A DNA stretch of 6,202 nt from Chryseobacterium gleum (GCA_943326825.2 CALPUT020000159.1:1-6202), one strand, 5' to 3'. Numbered from the stretch's first letter, positions 1-6,202 are shown. Numbers and translations are program-made. The notes: generated by a model from the sequence alone, not told the origin.

Positions 1-884
1 GCTAAAGAAGGGGCAGTTGTAAACCATTCTGGAGCTTGAGCAGCATCTGCATAACTAACGATTTTTGCAATCGGTGTTAAACCATGTTTCTCAACTGCTT
101 CTTTTGAAGCTAAAATTAATGCAGAAGCACCATCATTTAAGGTTGAAGCATTTGCAGCAGTGATTGTTCCTTCTTTATCGAAAGCTGGACGTAATCCTGG
201 GATTTTATCTAAAAATACATTTTTATATTCTTCGTCTTCTGAAATCATAATTGGATCTCCTTTTCTTTGAGGAACAGGAACAGGCACAACTTCATTTGCA
301 AATTTCCCTGTTTTCCAAGCTTCAGCAGCTCTTGTATATGATGTAATTGCGAAATTATCTTGTTCTTCTCTTGAAATTTCATATTTAGTAGCACATAATT
401 CAGCGCAATTTCCCATTGGAACTTTACTGTAAACGTCTAATAAACCATCTTTAGTAATACCATCTAACATAGTGATATTTCCAAATTTCATCCCATTTCT
501 TCCATCAATATAATGAGGAGTTTGAGACATGTTTTCCATTCCACCAGCAACAACGATTTCGTTATCTCCTGCTTGAATTGATTGAGCTGCTAAAATGATT
601 GCTTTCATTCCTGAAGCACATACTTTATTTACTGTAGTTGAAGGTACATTTTGTCCTAAACCAGCACCTAATGTTGCTTGTCTAGCTGGAGCTTGACCAA
701 TACCTGCTTGAAGCACATTTCCCATGAAAACTTCATCAATTAATTCTGGTTTGATATTTCCTTTTTCTAATGCTCCTTTGATTGCGATAGATCCCAATTG
801 GGTAGCTGGGATAGTTGATAAACCGCCTAAAAACCCACCGATTGGAGTTCTAGCTGCAGCTACAATGAAAACTTCTTTTATCAT
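1..884 (-). CDS. Acetyl-CoA C-acetyltransferase (thiolase II family), C-terminus cut by window edge
   Basis: A thiolase, which condenses two acetyl-CoA to acetoacetyl-CoA or runs the reverse cleavage in the cytosol. It was read by translating the minus strand from the ATG at 884-882; 294 codons plus two bases are present. The N-terminus VAAARTPIGGF is typical. Nucleophile Cys89 lies in NKVCASGMKA. Further family blocks are GGMENMSQTPHY (114-125), LRPAFDKEGT (231-240) and AANASTLNDGASA (243-255). The segment DGITKDGLLDVYSK and the ADAA stretch near 280 recall the mitochondrial ACAT1 (T2) type. The usual family length is about 390, so roughly 100 residues are missing, including the GHP histidine and the second catalytic cysteine. 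Position 156, a histidine in many biosynthetic thiolases (HMG), is proline here (VPMGN), as in some 3-ketoacyl-CoA thiolases, so substrate length is uncertain. No Shine-Dalgarno sequence is visible. Family assignment is firm; biosynthetic versus degradative role is not. Confidence 0.93.
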   Translation of the reverse strand, partial: MIKEVFIVAAARTPIGGFLGGLSTIPATQLGSIAIKGALEKGNIKPELIDEVFMGNVLQAGIGQAPARQATLGAGLGQNVPSTTVNKVCASGMKAIILAAQSIQAGDNEIVVAGGMENMSQTPHYIDGRNGMKFGNITMLDGITKDGLLDVYSKVPMGNCAELCATKYEISREEQDNFAITSYTRAAEAWKTGKFANEVVPVPVPQRKGDPIMISEDEEYKNVFLDKIPGLRPAFDKEGTITAANASTLNDGASALILASKEAVEKHGLTPIAKIVSYADAAQAPEWFTTAPSL

Positions 885-964
885 GATTATTTATTTATTC
901 TAATTAACAACACTGCGAATGTAATAAATTATTAGTTAAATTTTGATTGATATTTAAAATAATT

Positions 965-997
965 GAAGTGAGTAGCTTTCTACTTTTAGCTAACTTC
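965..997 (-). terminator. Probable terminator after the ABC exporter gene
   Basis: Read on the minus strand, 23 bases past the stop codon of the ABC exporter gene, GAAGT-TAGCT is followed by a 10-nt loop and then AGCTA-CTC-ACTTC. This gives two 5-bp helices with a 3-nt bulge on one side. The RNA continues with an AU-rich stretch, AATTATTTTAAATATC. The U tract is interrupted, so strength is uncertain. Position and polarity fit termination of the exporter transcript before the thiolase gene. Confidence 0.5.
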
Positions 998-1019
998 TAA
1001 CAATCAACTATTAATTCTA

Positions 1020-2756
1020 TTAAATTCTACTCTGATATGTAAACAATTCAAAATAACGACCTTCTTTAGCAATCAATTCGTCATGATTTCCGCGTTCAAC
1101 GATGTGACCATTTTCAATTACTAAAATTTGATCAGCTTTTCGTATTGTACTTAATCTATGAGCAATAACAAATGTTGTTCTGTCTTTCATTAAATCGTTT
1201 AAACTATTCTGAATCATTGTTTCACTCTCCGTATCTAAATTCGATGTAGCTTCATCCAAAATGAAAATACTTGGATTCGCCAAAATTGCTCTCGCAATAG
1301 AAATACGTTGGCGTTGACCTCCTGAAAGCTTCACACCTCTTTCTCCTATAACAGTATCTAATCCTTCTTCAAAACGATCCGTAAATTCGTTCACATAAGC
1401 TGCTTTAACAGCGAAATCTAATTCTTCTTGAGTTGAATTTGGTCTTGGGAAAAGAATGTTTTCACGAATTGTTCCTTGAAATAAGAAATCATCTTGTAAG
1501 ACTACACCTAAATGATTTCTATAACTTCCCAAACTTACTTTTGACAAATCAACACCGTCCAATGTGATTTTACCAGAACTTGGATTTAAATAAGTTGCTA
1601 CTAATCCAGCAATAGTTGATTTTCCTGAACCAGAGGAACCTACTAAAGCGGTTACTGATCCAGCTGGTGCAGAAAAACTAATATTATGTAATACTTCTTT
1701 TGATTCTTGATAGCTAAATGAAACATCTTCGAAAATAATTTCTCCTTTAATTTCTTCCAGTTTAATTGGTCGCTCATCTGGATTGTCTTCTGGAGTCATG
1801 TTCATGATTTCTTGCGTTCGATCCAATCCAGCAAATGCTTCTGTAATTTGACTTCCAATATTACTCATCTGAACAATCGGTGCAATCATAAATCCTAATA
1901 ACAAAGTAAAATAGATAAATTGTCCCGTTGTCATTTCGCCTTTAATAATTAAATAGCCACCAATTCCCATGATTCCAGCTGAAGCTAAACCTAGAAGAAA
2001 TGTTCCAGAACTTGTAATTAATGATGTGGAAGTTAAACTTGCTTTTACATTTTGAAACAAATCATCTGTTCCTTTTTCAAAAATCTTATTTTCTTGTTCT
2101 TCAGCATTAAATCCTTTAATTACACGAACACCATTTAATGTTTCAGTTAATCTACCTGTCACTTCAGCATTAATTTGCCCTCTCTTTTTGAAAATAGGTC
2201 TAATCTTTTTAAATGCTTTCATAGCGACAAAAGCAAAAATAGCAATCGGAATTAAGGTTGAAAATGTCATGATTGGATTAATTCTGATCAATAAAATCAA
2301 TGAAATGATTGCTGTAATTGTACCTCCAACTAATTGAACCAAACCAGTTCCAATGATATTTCTGACACCTTCAACATCTGTCATGATTCTAGAAACTAAA
2401 GCTCCACTTTTGTTATTGTCAAAATAACTGACAGGCAATGAAAGTATCTTTTTCTGAACTTGAACTCGTAATTGAGAGATCAAATTTTGCGCTTCCACGC
2501 TTAATATTTTGGTTAAAGCAAATGATGTTACTGCTTGAATTGCGATTGCTAACACAACTGTTCCTATCAACACAAATAATCCATCAATATCTTTGTTTGG
2601 AACAATTTTATCTAATAGTATTTGACTTGAATAAGGAATGTATAAACTAGCTAAACGACTTATTACAATTAACAATAAACCAAAACCAATGATTTTCCTT
2701 CTCGGCCAAACGATCGTTTTAAAAACCGATGATAATGTTACTTTATTTTTGCTCAT
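1020..2756 (-). CDS. ABC exporter half-transporter (MsbA/multidrug type, fused TMD-NBD)
   Basis: An inner-membrane ATP-driven exporter of 578 aa, the usual length for an exporter half-transporter that works as a homo- or heterodimer. The N-terminal domain has about six helices (near 22-42, 60-80, 138-157, 160-182, 246-270, 276-297). The nucleotide-binding domain begins near 337. It carries A-loop Tyr349, Walker A GSSGSGKS (373-380), Q-loop Gln421, X-loop IGERG (470-474), signature LSGGQ (477-481), Walker B IFILDE with catalytic Glu502, D-loop SNLD (505-508) and switch His533 (IAHRLST). All catalytic residues are present, so it should be active as a homodimer. No peptidase domain is fused to it. 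The substrate cannot be told from sequence; lipid (MsbA-like) or drug/peptide export are both possible. It lies 128 bp downstream of the DUF218 gene, with its own candidate promoter. The chosen ATG (2756-2754) overlaps an out-of-frame ATG four bases upstream. Confidence 0.95.
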   Translation of the reverse strand: MSKNKVTLSSVFKTIVWPRRKIIGFGLLLIVISRLASLYIPYSSQILLDKIVPNKDIDGLFVLIGTVVLAIAIQAVTSFALTKILSVEAQNLISQLRVQVQKKILSLPVSYFDNNKSGALVSRIMTDVEGVRNIIGTGLVQLVGGTITAIISLILLIRINPIMTFSTLIPIAIFAFVAMKAFKKIRPIFKKRGQINAEVTGRLTETLNGVRVIKGFNAEEQENKIFEKGTDDLFQNVKASLTSTSLITSSGTFLLGLASAGIMGIGGYLIIKGEMTTGQFIYFTLLLGFMIAPIVQMSNIGSQITEAFAGLDRTQEIMNMTPEDNPDERPIKLEEIKGEIIFEDVSFSYQESKEVLHNISFSAPAGSVTALVGSSGSGKSTIAGLVATYLNPSSGKITLDGVDLSKVSLGSYRNHLGVVLQDDFLFQGTIRENILFPRPNSTQEELDFAVKAAYVNEFTDRFEEGLDTVIGERGVKLSGGQRQRISIARAILANPSIFILDEATSNLDTESETMIQNSLNDLMKDRTTFVIAHRLSTIRKADQILVIENGHIVERGNHDELIAKEGRYFELFTYQSRI

Positions 2757-2781
2757 GCATGACTTCAGACTAAAATCATTC

Positions 2782-2808
2782 CAAATCTAAAAACTGACAA
2801 ATTGCCAA
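2782..2808 (-). promoter_or_regulatory. Candidate Bacteroidota sigma-A promoter for the ABC exporter
   Basis: On the minus strand, TAGATTTG (2789 to 2782) matches the Bacteroidota -7 consensus TAnnTTTG exactly. It sits 25 bases before the ATG. A TTG at 2808-2806 could serve as the -33 element, but the 16-nt spacer is one short of the usual 17-23. Matches to so short a motif in AT-rich DNA can arise by chance. Confidence 0.45.
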
Positions 2809-2824
2809 TTATTAAGCTGACAAA
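2794..2824. repeat. Direct repeat CTGACAAA x2 flanking an AATTGCCAATT palindrome
   Basis: CTGACAAA occurs at 2794-2801 and again at 2817-2824, 23 bp apart from start to start, about two helical turns. Between them, and overlapping the first copy by two bases, is the 11-bp inverted repeat AATTGCCAATT (2800-2810), perfect around a single central base. The cluster covers the candidate -33 region of the exporter promoter, so it could be an operator. That role is inference; only the repeats are seen. Confidence 0.4.
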
Positions 2825-2856
2825 AAATAAATAGAAATTACTAAATTATGATTTTA

Positions 2857-2882
2857 AAAATCCAAAATCCAAAATCCAAAAT
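2857..2882. repeat. Tandem heptamer AAAATCC, about 3.7 copies
   Basis: Three perfect copies of AAAATCC (2857-2877) and a partial fourth lie just beyond the stop codon of the DUF218 gene. On that gene's transcript they read as GGATTTT repeats. The array overlaps the palindrome GATTTTAAAAATC (2850-2862). Short 7-mer arrays of this kind are, from memory, frequent in flavobacterial intergenic DNA. It may act as a weak U-rich transcript end or be a slippage-prone microsatellite; neither role can be shown from sequence. Confidence 0.7.
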
Positions 2883-2884
2883 TT

Positions 2885-3652
2885 TCAAATATATCCAATC
2901 ATATCATAAACAAAATAACCAATCCATTCTTTAATTAGTTTATTCCATTGCCCCATAGCGTCTTGGTTTGGAATGATATATTGATCCCAAAAATAACTTC
3001 TATTTTGACCTGTGATTAAATCAGTAGAGAAAGAATCACATTTCAAACCTACTTTATCAAAACAAGCTAAAGATCGTCTCATATGTGAACCAGAGGTAAT
3101 TAATAGGAATTTTGAAAAATGTGGATAGGAACGATCTAATACCTTCTTAGATTCCAAGGCGTTTTCGTGCGTGTTTTTAGATTTGTCTTCTGTAATAATA
3201 TCATTGCTAGGGATTCCCCATTCAACCAATACTTTTTTTAATTGCTTCGCTTCATGCAAACCTCTATCGGAAACATAACCAGAATCTCCAGAAATAAGTA
3301 TTTTTTTGATTTTATGTTTTTTATACAATGTAATTGCTTGCCAAATTCGATCTCCATGACCAGTTATACTTAGTACATCTAAGTCGTTATTATAATCCGA
3401 CATTCCCCCTAAAACAATTCCTACATCGTAGTTTTTAGTGTTTTCAAATCTCGTTCCATGTATCTCCCACATGCGCATAAATTCTGATAGGATTACAGTA
3501 TTTGAGAAAAAAAAGAAAACAAATACAGCTGAGTATTTTGACCATTTTTTCCACTTGTCTTTTTTTAAAAAGAATGCGCCGAATACGCTCATTATAAACC
3601 AAGTATAAGGCGTCGTGAAAATCAATAAAGCTTTAGAAAGTATAAAAAACAT
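2885..3652 (-). CDS. YdcF/ElyC-like DUF218 membrane protein
   Basis: A 255-aa protein of the YdcF/SanA/ElyC (DUF218) family. Two hydrophobic segments at about 5-28 and 39-57, separated by the basic stretch KKDKWKKW, anchor it in the inner membrane. The rest is the DUF218 domain. Its motifs are VGIVLGGM (77-84), GHGDRI (98-103), ILISGDSG (118-125), the acidic EDKSKNTHENA (155-165), LLITSGSHMRRS (183-194) and a C-terminal KEWIGYFVYD helix. Length and motif order are normal for the family. In E. coli, ElyC affects envelope integrity and lipid-carrier-dependent polymer synthesis, while most homologues have no proven reaction. A role in envelope polymer or lipid-carrier metabolism is therefore inference. 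The start ATG at 3652-3650 leads directly into the first membrane helix. It is divergent from mscS across 92 bp and upstream of, but not coupled to, the ABC exporter gene. Confidence 0.9.
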   Translation of the reverse strand: MFFILSKALLIFTTPYTWFIMSVFGAFFLKKDKWKKWSKYSAVFVFFFFSNTVILSEFMRMWEIHGTRFENTKNYDVGIVLGGMSDYNNDLDVLSITGHGDRIWQAITLYKKHKIKKILISGDSGYVSDRGLHEAKQLKKVLVEWGIPSNDIITEDKSKNTHENALESKKVLDRSYPHFSKFLLITSGSHMRRSLACFDKVGLKCDSFSTDLITGQNRSYFWDQYIIPNQDAMGQWNKLIKEWIGYFVYDMIGYI

Positions 3653-3717
3653 AATGCAAATTAATGTAAAATAAAGTTAAAATTGAAATTCTTTATTTAG
3701 TTTATACGATGTTATTG

Positions 3718-3725
3718 TAATTTTG
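3718..3725 (+). promoter_or_regulatory. Candidate -7 element of the mscS promoter
   Basis: TAATTTTG matches the Bacteroidota -7 consensus TAnnTTTG exactly and ends 19 bases before the mscS ATG, implying a leader of only a dozen or so bases. No clear TTTG -33 box lies 17-23 bp upstream; only TTTA/TTAG-like sequences are found there. The element also overlaps a short inverted repeat, TTTGC (3722-3726) with GCAAA (3736-3740). Confidence 0.45.
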
Positions 3726-3744
3726 CAAATAAAAAGCAAATTAG

Positions 3745-4566
3745 ATGTTAAGATTTGAAGGTATTTTCGGTGTTAGTTATTCGGATATAAATCAGTATTT
3801 ATTAAAGATTGGAACAAATTTAGCTATAGCAATTTCAATTTTAGTTATAGGTCTCTGGGTAGTTAAAATCGCAACAAAAGCTATTAAAAGTATACTTCGA
3901 AAAAGTAAAACGGATGAAAGTTTAGTGACATTTTTGTCAAGTTTAGTTTCATTGGTTTTCAAGGTGTTAGTCGTAATAACATCAATTACTCAATTAGGAG
4001 TTGAAATGACTTCTTTTGTTGCCATTTTAGGAGCTGCTGGTTTAGCTGTAGGTATGGCATTTTCAGGTACGCTTTCGAATTTTGCTGGTGGAGTAATGAT
4101 CTTAATTTTTAAACCATTTAAAGTTGGTGATTTTGTAATGACGCAAGGTGAACAAGGGACGGTCAAAGAAATTCAAATTTTCAATACGTATTTACATACA
4201 TCAGATAATAAGGTGATAATTTTACCAAATGGTCCTGTTGCGAATGGAAATATTACCAATTTCACAAAAGCTGAAAAAAGAAGAGTTGATTTTATTTTCG
4301 GAATTGCATACGGTGATAATGTTCAAATAGCTAGAGATGTATTAACGAATCTAATCAACTCAGATGAACGCATAATGCAAGATCCAGCTCCTTTTATCGG
4401 TTTAGGTGCTTTGACAAATAATTCGGTAGATATAGTTGTTAGGGTTTGGACCAAAACAGAAGATTATTGGAATGTTCATTTTGATTTGAATGAAAAAGTA
4501 TACAAGGAATTTGAGAAAAATGGATTGCATTTCCCTTCACCAACTCCACAAATATCTGCAAACTGA
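3745..4566 (+). CDS. mscS: Small-conductance mechanosensitive channel MscS
   Basis: A homoheptameric inner-membrane channel that opens under membrane tension and releases solutes during hypo-osmotic shock. It is 273 aa, against 286 in E. coli. Three helices are visible: TM1 about 24-45, TM2 about 62-82 and the pore helix TM3 about 88-124. The pore helix has the hallmark LGAAGLAVGMAFSGTLSN (95-112). The beta domain follows (GDFV, GTV, QIFNT, IILPNGPVANGNITNF at 158-173), then the alpha/beta cytoplasmic vestibule ending VVRVWTKTEDYWNV and LHFPSPTPQI. Aligning by eye to E. coli MscS with an offset of five, the hydrophobic seal residues L105 and L109 correspond to Leu100 and Met104, Q112 to Ser107, and the kink Gly113 to Gly108. 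The C-terminus is short but reaches the vestibule-closing strand. It has a promoter-like box just upstream and stands alone on its strand, 164 bp before the next gene. Confidence 0.96.
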   Translation: MLRFEGIFGVSYSDINQYLLKIGTNLAIAISILVIGLWVVKIATKAIKSILRKSKTDESLVTFLSSLVSLVFKVLVVITSITQLGVEMTSFVAILGAAGLAVGMAFSGTLSNFAGGVMILIFKPFKVGDFVMTQGEQGTVKEIQIFNTYLHTSDNKVIILPNGPVANGNITNFTKAEKRRVDFIFGIAYGDNVQIARDVLTNLINSDERIMQDPAPFIGLGALTNNSVDIVVRVWTKTEDYWNVHFDLNEKVYKEFEKNGLHFPSPTPQISAN

Positions 4567-4593
4567 AAATTCTTTTATTTTCTCCAATTTTTT
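4565..4593 (+). terminator. Weak AT-rich hairpin plus T tract at the end of mscS
   Basis: GAAAAT (4565-4570) pairs with ATTTTC (4577-4582) across a 6-nt loop and is followed by TCCAATTTTTTTC. The stem overlaps the stop codon and has only one G-C pair, so it is a marginal intrinsic terminator. The run of T residues supports transcript ending here. Confidence 0.3.
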
Positions 4594-4632
4594 TCATTTC
4601 ATTATTTATTTTAAATATTTATTAGCTAAAAA

Positions 4633-4673
4633 TTAACCCGAATAAATTAGTATAAGTTCTCTTATTCGGTTAA
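4633..4673. repeat. Long inverted repeat between mscS and the vWA gene (possible terminator)
   Basis: TTAACCCGAATAA (4633-4645) pairs with TTATTCGGTTAA (4662-4673): twelve base pairs with one bulged C and a 16-nt loop. An alternative inner hairpin, ATAAG-TTCT-CTTAT (4652-4665), competes for the same right arm. On the plus strand it is followed by AAAAATC rather than a T run. On the minus strand the stem is followed by TTTTT (4632-4628), the polarity of an intrinsic terminator for leftward transcription. It could be a bidirectional terminator, an operator, or a leader structure for the vWA gene. Confidence 0.6.
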
Positions 4674-4730
4674 AAATCATTCTAAGAATTATTAATTAAA
4701 GAGTTTCTAAAAGTTTATTAATTTTACTTC

Positions 4731-6202
4731 GTGCGTTTTGTTTCAGACATATCGATTTGGTGGTTACTTCCTTGGTTAGGGATTTCAATATTCATTGCTC
4801 ATTTCTTGTATTCAAAAGAAAATTGGATTAAAGAATTAGGAAGTAGATGGATGTTGACTTTTAAATCATTAAGAGCTTCTGGTTTATTTTTATTAGGCGT
4901 TTTATTCATCGGAATATTATTTGAAGCAATTTCTATAAGAGTTGAGAAACCTGTATTTATAACAATGGTTGATAATTCTTCTTCCATGAAGAATTACAAG
5001 GATAGCGCTACTGTAAAATTAAAAATTCAATCGTTTAACAACAAGTTGATAGAACGATTTGGTGACAAATTTGAATTACATACGATAACTGTTGGTAGTG
5101 AAGTAAAATCTCCAGGTAGGATTGATTTTTCAGAAAACACATCTGCTCTTTCTGAAGGTTTTGAATCGATCCATTCTAATTTTTATAGCAGAAATATTGG
5201 TGGAATAGCATTCATCTCAGATGGGAATTTCAATAAAGGTTCAAATCCATTGTACAGCGCTGAGAAAATTGATTTAACGCCAATATTCACAGTAGGTGTA
5301 GGAGATACAACTCCCAAAAAAGATCAATACATCAAAAATATAGCTTCTAATGAAATTGCTTTTTTGAAAAATAAATTTCCTGTTGAAGTAGATTTAGAAG
5401 GAATCAAAATGGGGAAATCAAATGTGACTGTTTCAATTTTAAACAATGGTAAATCAGTTGCTTCCCAATCGGTTAATTTCAGTAATGGAACATATGATTA
5501 TAAACATGTTTCTTTTTTACTAGAAGCTGATAAAGTCGGTTACCAACAGTATACCGTTTCTATTTCTAAGGCAGGTGGAGAATATACTTATTCAAACAAT
5601 ACGCGTAATTTTTACATTGAAATTCTAGATGCTAGAAGTAAAGTGTTATTGCTTGCTGGTGCTCCACATCCTGATGTTGCAGCTTTGAAAAGCGTGATTG
5701 AAAAAGATGAGAATTTAGATGTTACTTCTTTTTTAGTAAAAGATTGGAAAAGAGATTTAAAGAAAGTTGATTTAGTTATATACCATGAACCTGGTATTCA
5801 ATACGATGAAAGTTTAATGACATTGATTAGAGATGCTAAAATCCCTGTTCTATATTGTGTTGGACCAAATACTTCAAATTCTATTATCCAAAAATTGAAA
5901 ATTGGATTAATTACTCCAAATGGAAATCAATTTGATGAAGTTCAAGGTAAAATAAATACAGGTTTCCAGAAATTTGAAGTTTCCACTGAACTTCAGAATT
6001 CCATGAATTATTATCCACCATTGAAAACAAAATTTGGAGGCGTTACATTGGCAGCAGGCAATGATATTTTGTTGTTTCAGCGAATTGGTTCAATTCAAAA
6101 AAATGATCCAATGATTTATTTTGGTGAAAATCAAAATGTAAAATTTGGAGTCATCTATGGTGAAGGAATTTGGAAGTGGAAAATGAATGAATACATTCGA
6201 AC
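4731..6202 (+). CDS. Membrane-anchored vWA-domain protein with glutamine-amidotransferase-like region, C-terminus cut by window edge
   Basis: An open frame from the GTG at 4731 to the right edge, 490 codons plus two bases without a stop. The in-frame stop at 4719-4721 leaves GTG as the only usual start that keeps the first membrane helix; the next ATG (4851) would lose it. Two hydrophobic segments (about 7-27, ISIWWLLPW..., and 50-67) resemble the N-terminus of BatA-type proteins. A vWA domain follows, with an intact MIDAS: DNSSS (Asp81, Ser83, Ser85) and SDG (Asp164). Residues about 208-300 look like a beta-sandwich. From about 303 (SKVLLLAGAPHPD) the sequence resembles the class I glutamine-amidotransferase-like fold found in large bacteroidotal vWA membrane proteins; no catalytic Cys-His pair can be assigned. 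The likely role is as an envelope protein binding partners through metal-dependent vWA contacts. The partner and pathway are unknown. Family assignment is good, function is not. Confidence 0.85.
   Translation, partial: MRFVSDISIWWLLPWLGISIFIAHFLYSKENWIKELGSRWMLTFKSLRASGLFLLGVLFIGILFEAISIRVEKPVFITMVDNSSSMKNYKDSATVKLKIQSFNNKLIERFGDKFELHTITVGSEVKSPGRIDFSENTSALSEGFESIHSNFYSRNIGGIAFISDGNFNKGSNPLYSAEKIDLTPIFTVGVGDTTPKKDQYIKNIASNEIAFLKNKFPVEVDLEGIKMGKSNVTVSILNNGKSVASQSVNFSNGTYDYKHVSFLLEADKVGYQQYTVSISKAGGEYTYSNNTRNFYIEILDARSKVLLLAGAPHPDVAALKSVIEKDENLDVTSFLVKDWKRDLKKVDLVIYHEPGIQYDESLMTLIRDAKIPVLYCVGPNTSNSIIQKLKIGLITPNGNQFDEVQGKINTGFQKFEVSTELQNSMNYYPPLKTKFGGVTLAAGNDILLFQRIGSIQKNDPMIYFGENQNVKFGVIYGEGIWKWKMNEYIR

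Noticed and set aside
916..923. TACATTCG on the minus strand as a promoter box for the thiolase
   Set aside because: It has one mismatch to TAnnTTTG and no TTG at a fitting distance upstream. That is too weak to annotate, although the thiolase must have a start signal in the 885-964 gap if the hairpin at 965-997 terminates transcription.
2438..2650. 70-codon plus-strand open frame inside the ABC exporter
   Set aside because: It is antisense to the conserved membrane domain of the exporter, and its translation has no recognisable domain. It is a shadow frame.
3657..3679. Minus-strand TTAATTTG (3664-3657) and TAACTTTA (3679-3672) as promoter boxes for the DUF218 gene
   Set aside because: Each has one mismatch. 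The first is only four bases from the ATG, and neither has a clear -33 partner. A promoter is expected in this divergent gap, but its position cannot be fixed by eye.
4719..4726. TAATTTTA as a promoter box for the vWA gene
   Set aside because: It has one mismatch to the consensus and lies only four bases before the GTG, so transcription would begin inside the gene.
4799..4987. 62-codon minus-strand open frame
   Set aside because: It lies opposite the membrane anchor and MIDAS start of the vWA gene, whose long open frame and motifs account for the sequence. It is a shadow frame.

Overview
The window is a chromosomal segment of ordinary housekeeping and envelope genes. It most likely comes from a Bacteroidota species in or near the Flavobacteriia. 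The evidence is the low G+C content (roughly one third by eye), AT-rich gene starts with no clear Shine-Dalgarno sequence, near-perfect TAnnTTTG promoter boxes of the Bacteroidota sigma-A type, a heptanucleotide intergenic repeat, and the protein families present. No RNA genes, insertion sequences, CRISPR arrays or phage genes are visible.

Layout: three genes read leftward and two rightward. At 1-884 (-) is the N-terminal three quarters of an acetyl-CoA acetyltransferase/thiolase, cut by the left edge. At 1020-2756 (-) is a complete half-size ABC exporter of the MsbA/multidrug type. At 2885-3652 (-) is a two-helix YdcF/ElyC-like DUF218 membrane protein. A 92-bp divergent gap then leads to mscS at 3745-4566 (+), a small-conductance mechanosensitive channel. 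After a 164-bp gap with a strong inverted repeat, a membrane-anchored von Willebrand A protein runs from a GTG start at 4731 off the right edge. It has two N-terminal membrane helices, an intact MIDAS, a beta-rich middle and the start of a glutamine-amidotransferase-like fold.

Gaps between genes are 135, 128, 92 and 164 bp, so none of the genes is tightly coupled. The ABC exporter and mscS each appear to have their own promoter. Four of the five genes act at the cell envelope (export, envelope/lipid-carrier-type DUF218, osmotic release, vWA scaffold), but a shared pathway is inference only. I see no convincing undescribed system. The items most worth a second look are the vWA/amidotransferase-like protein, the repeat and palindrome cluster upstream of the ABC exporter, the long inverted repeat before the vWA gene, and active-site or pore substitutions in the thiolase and MscS.
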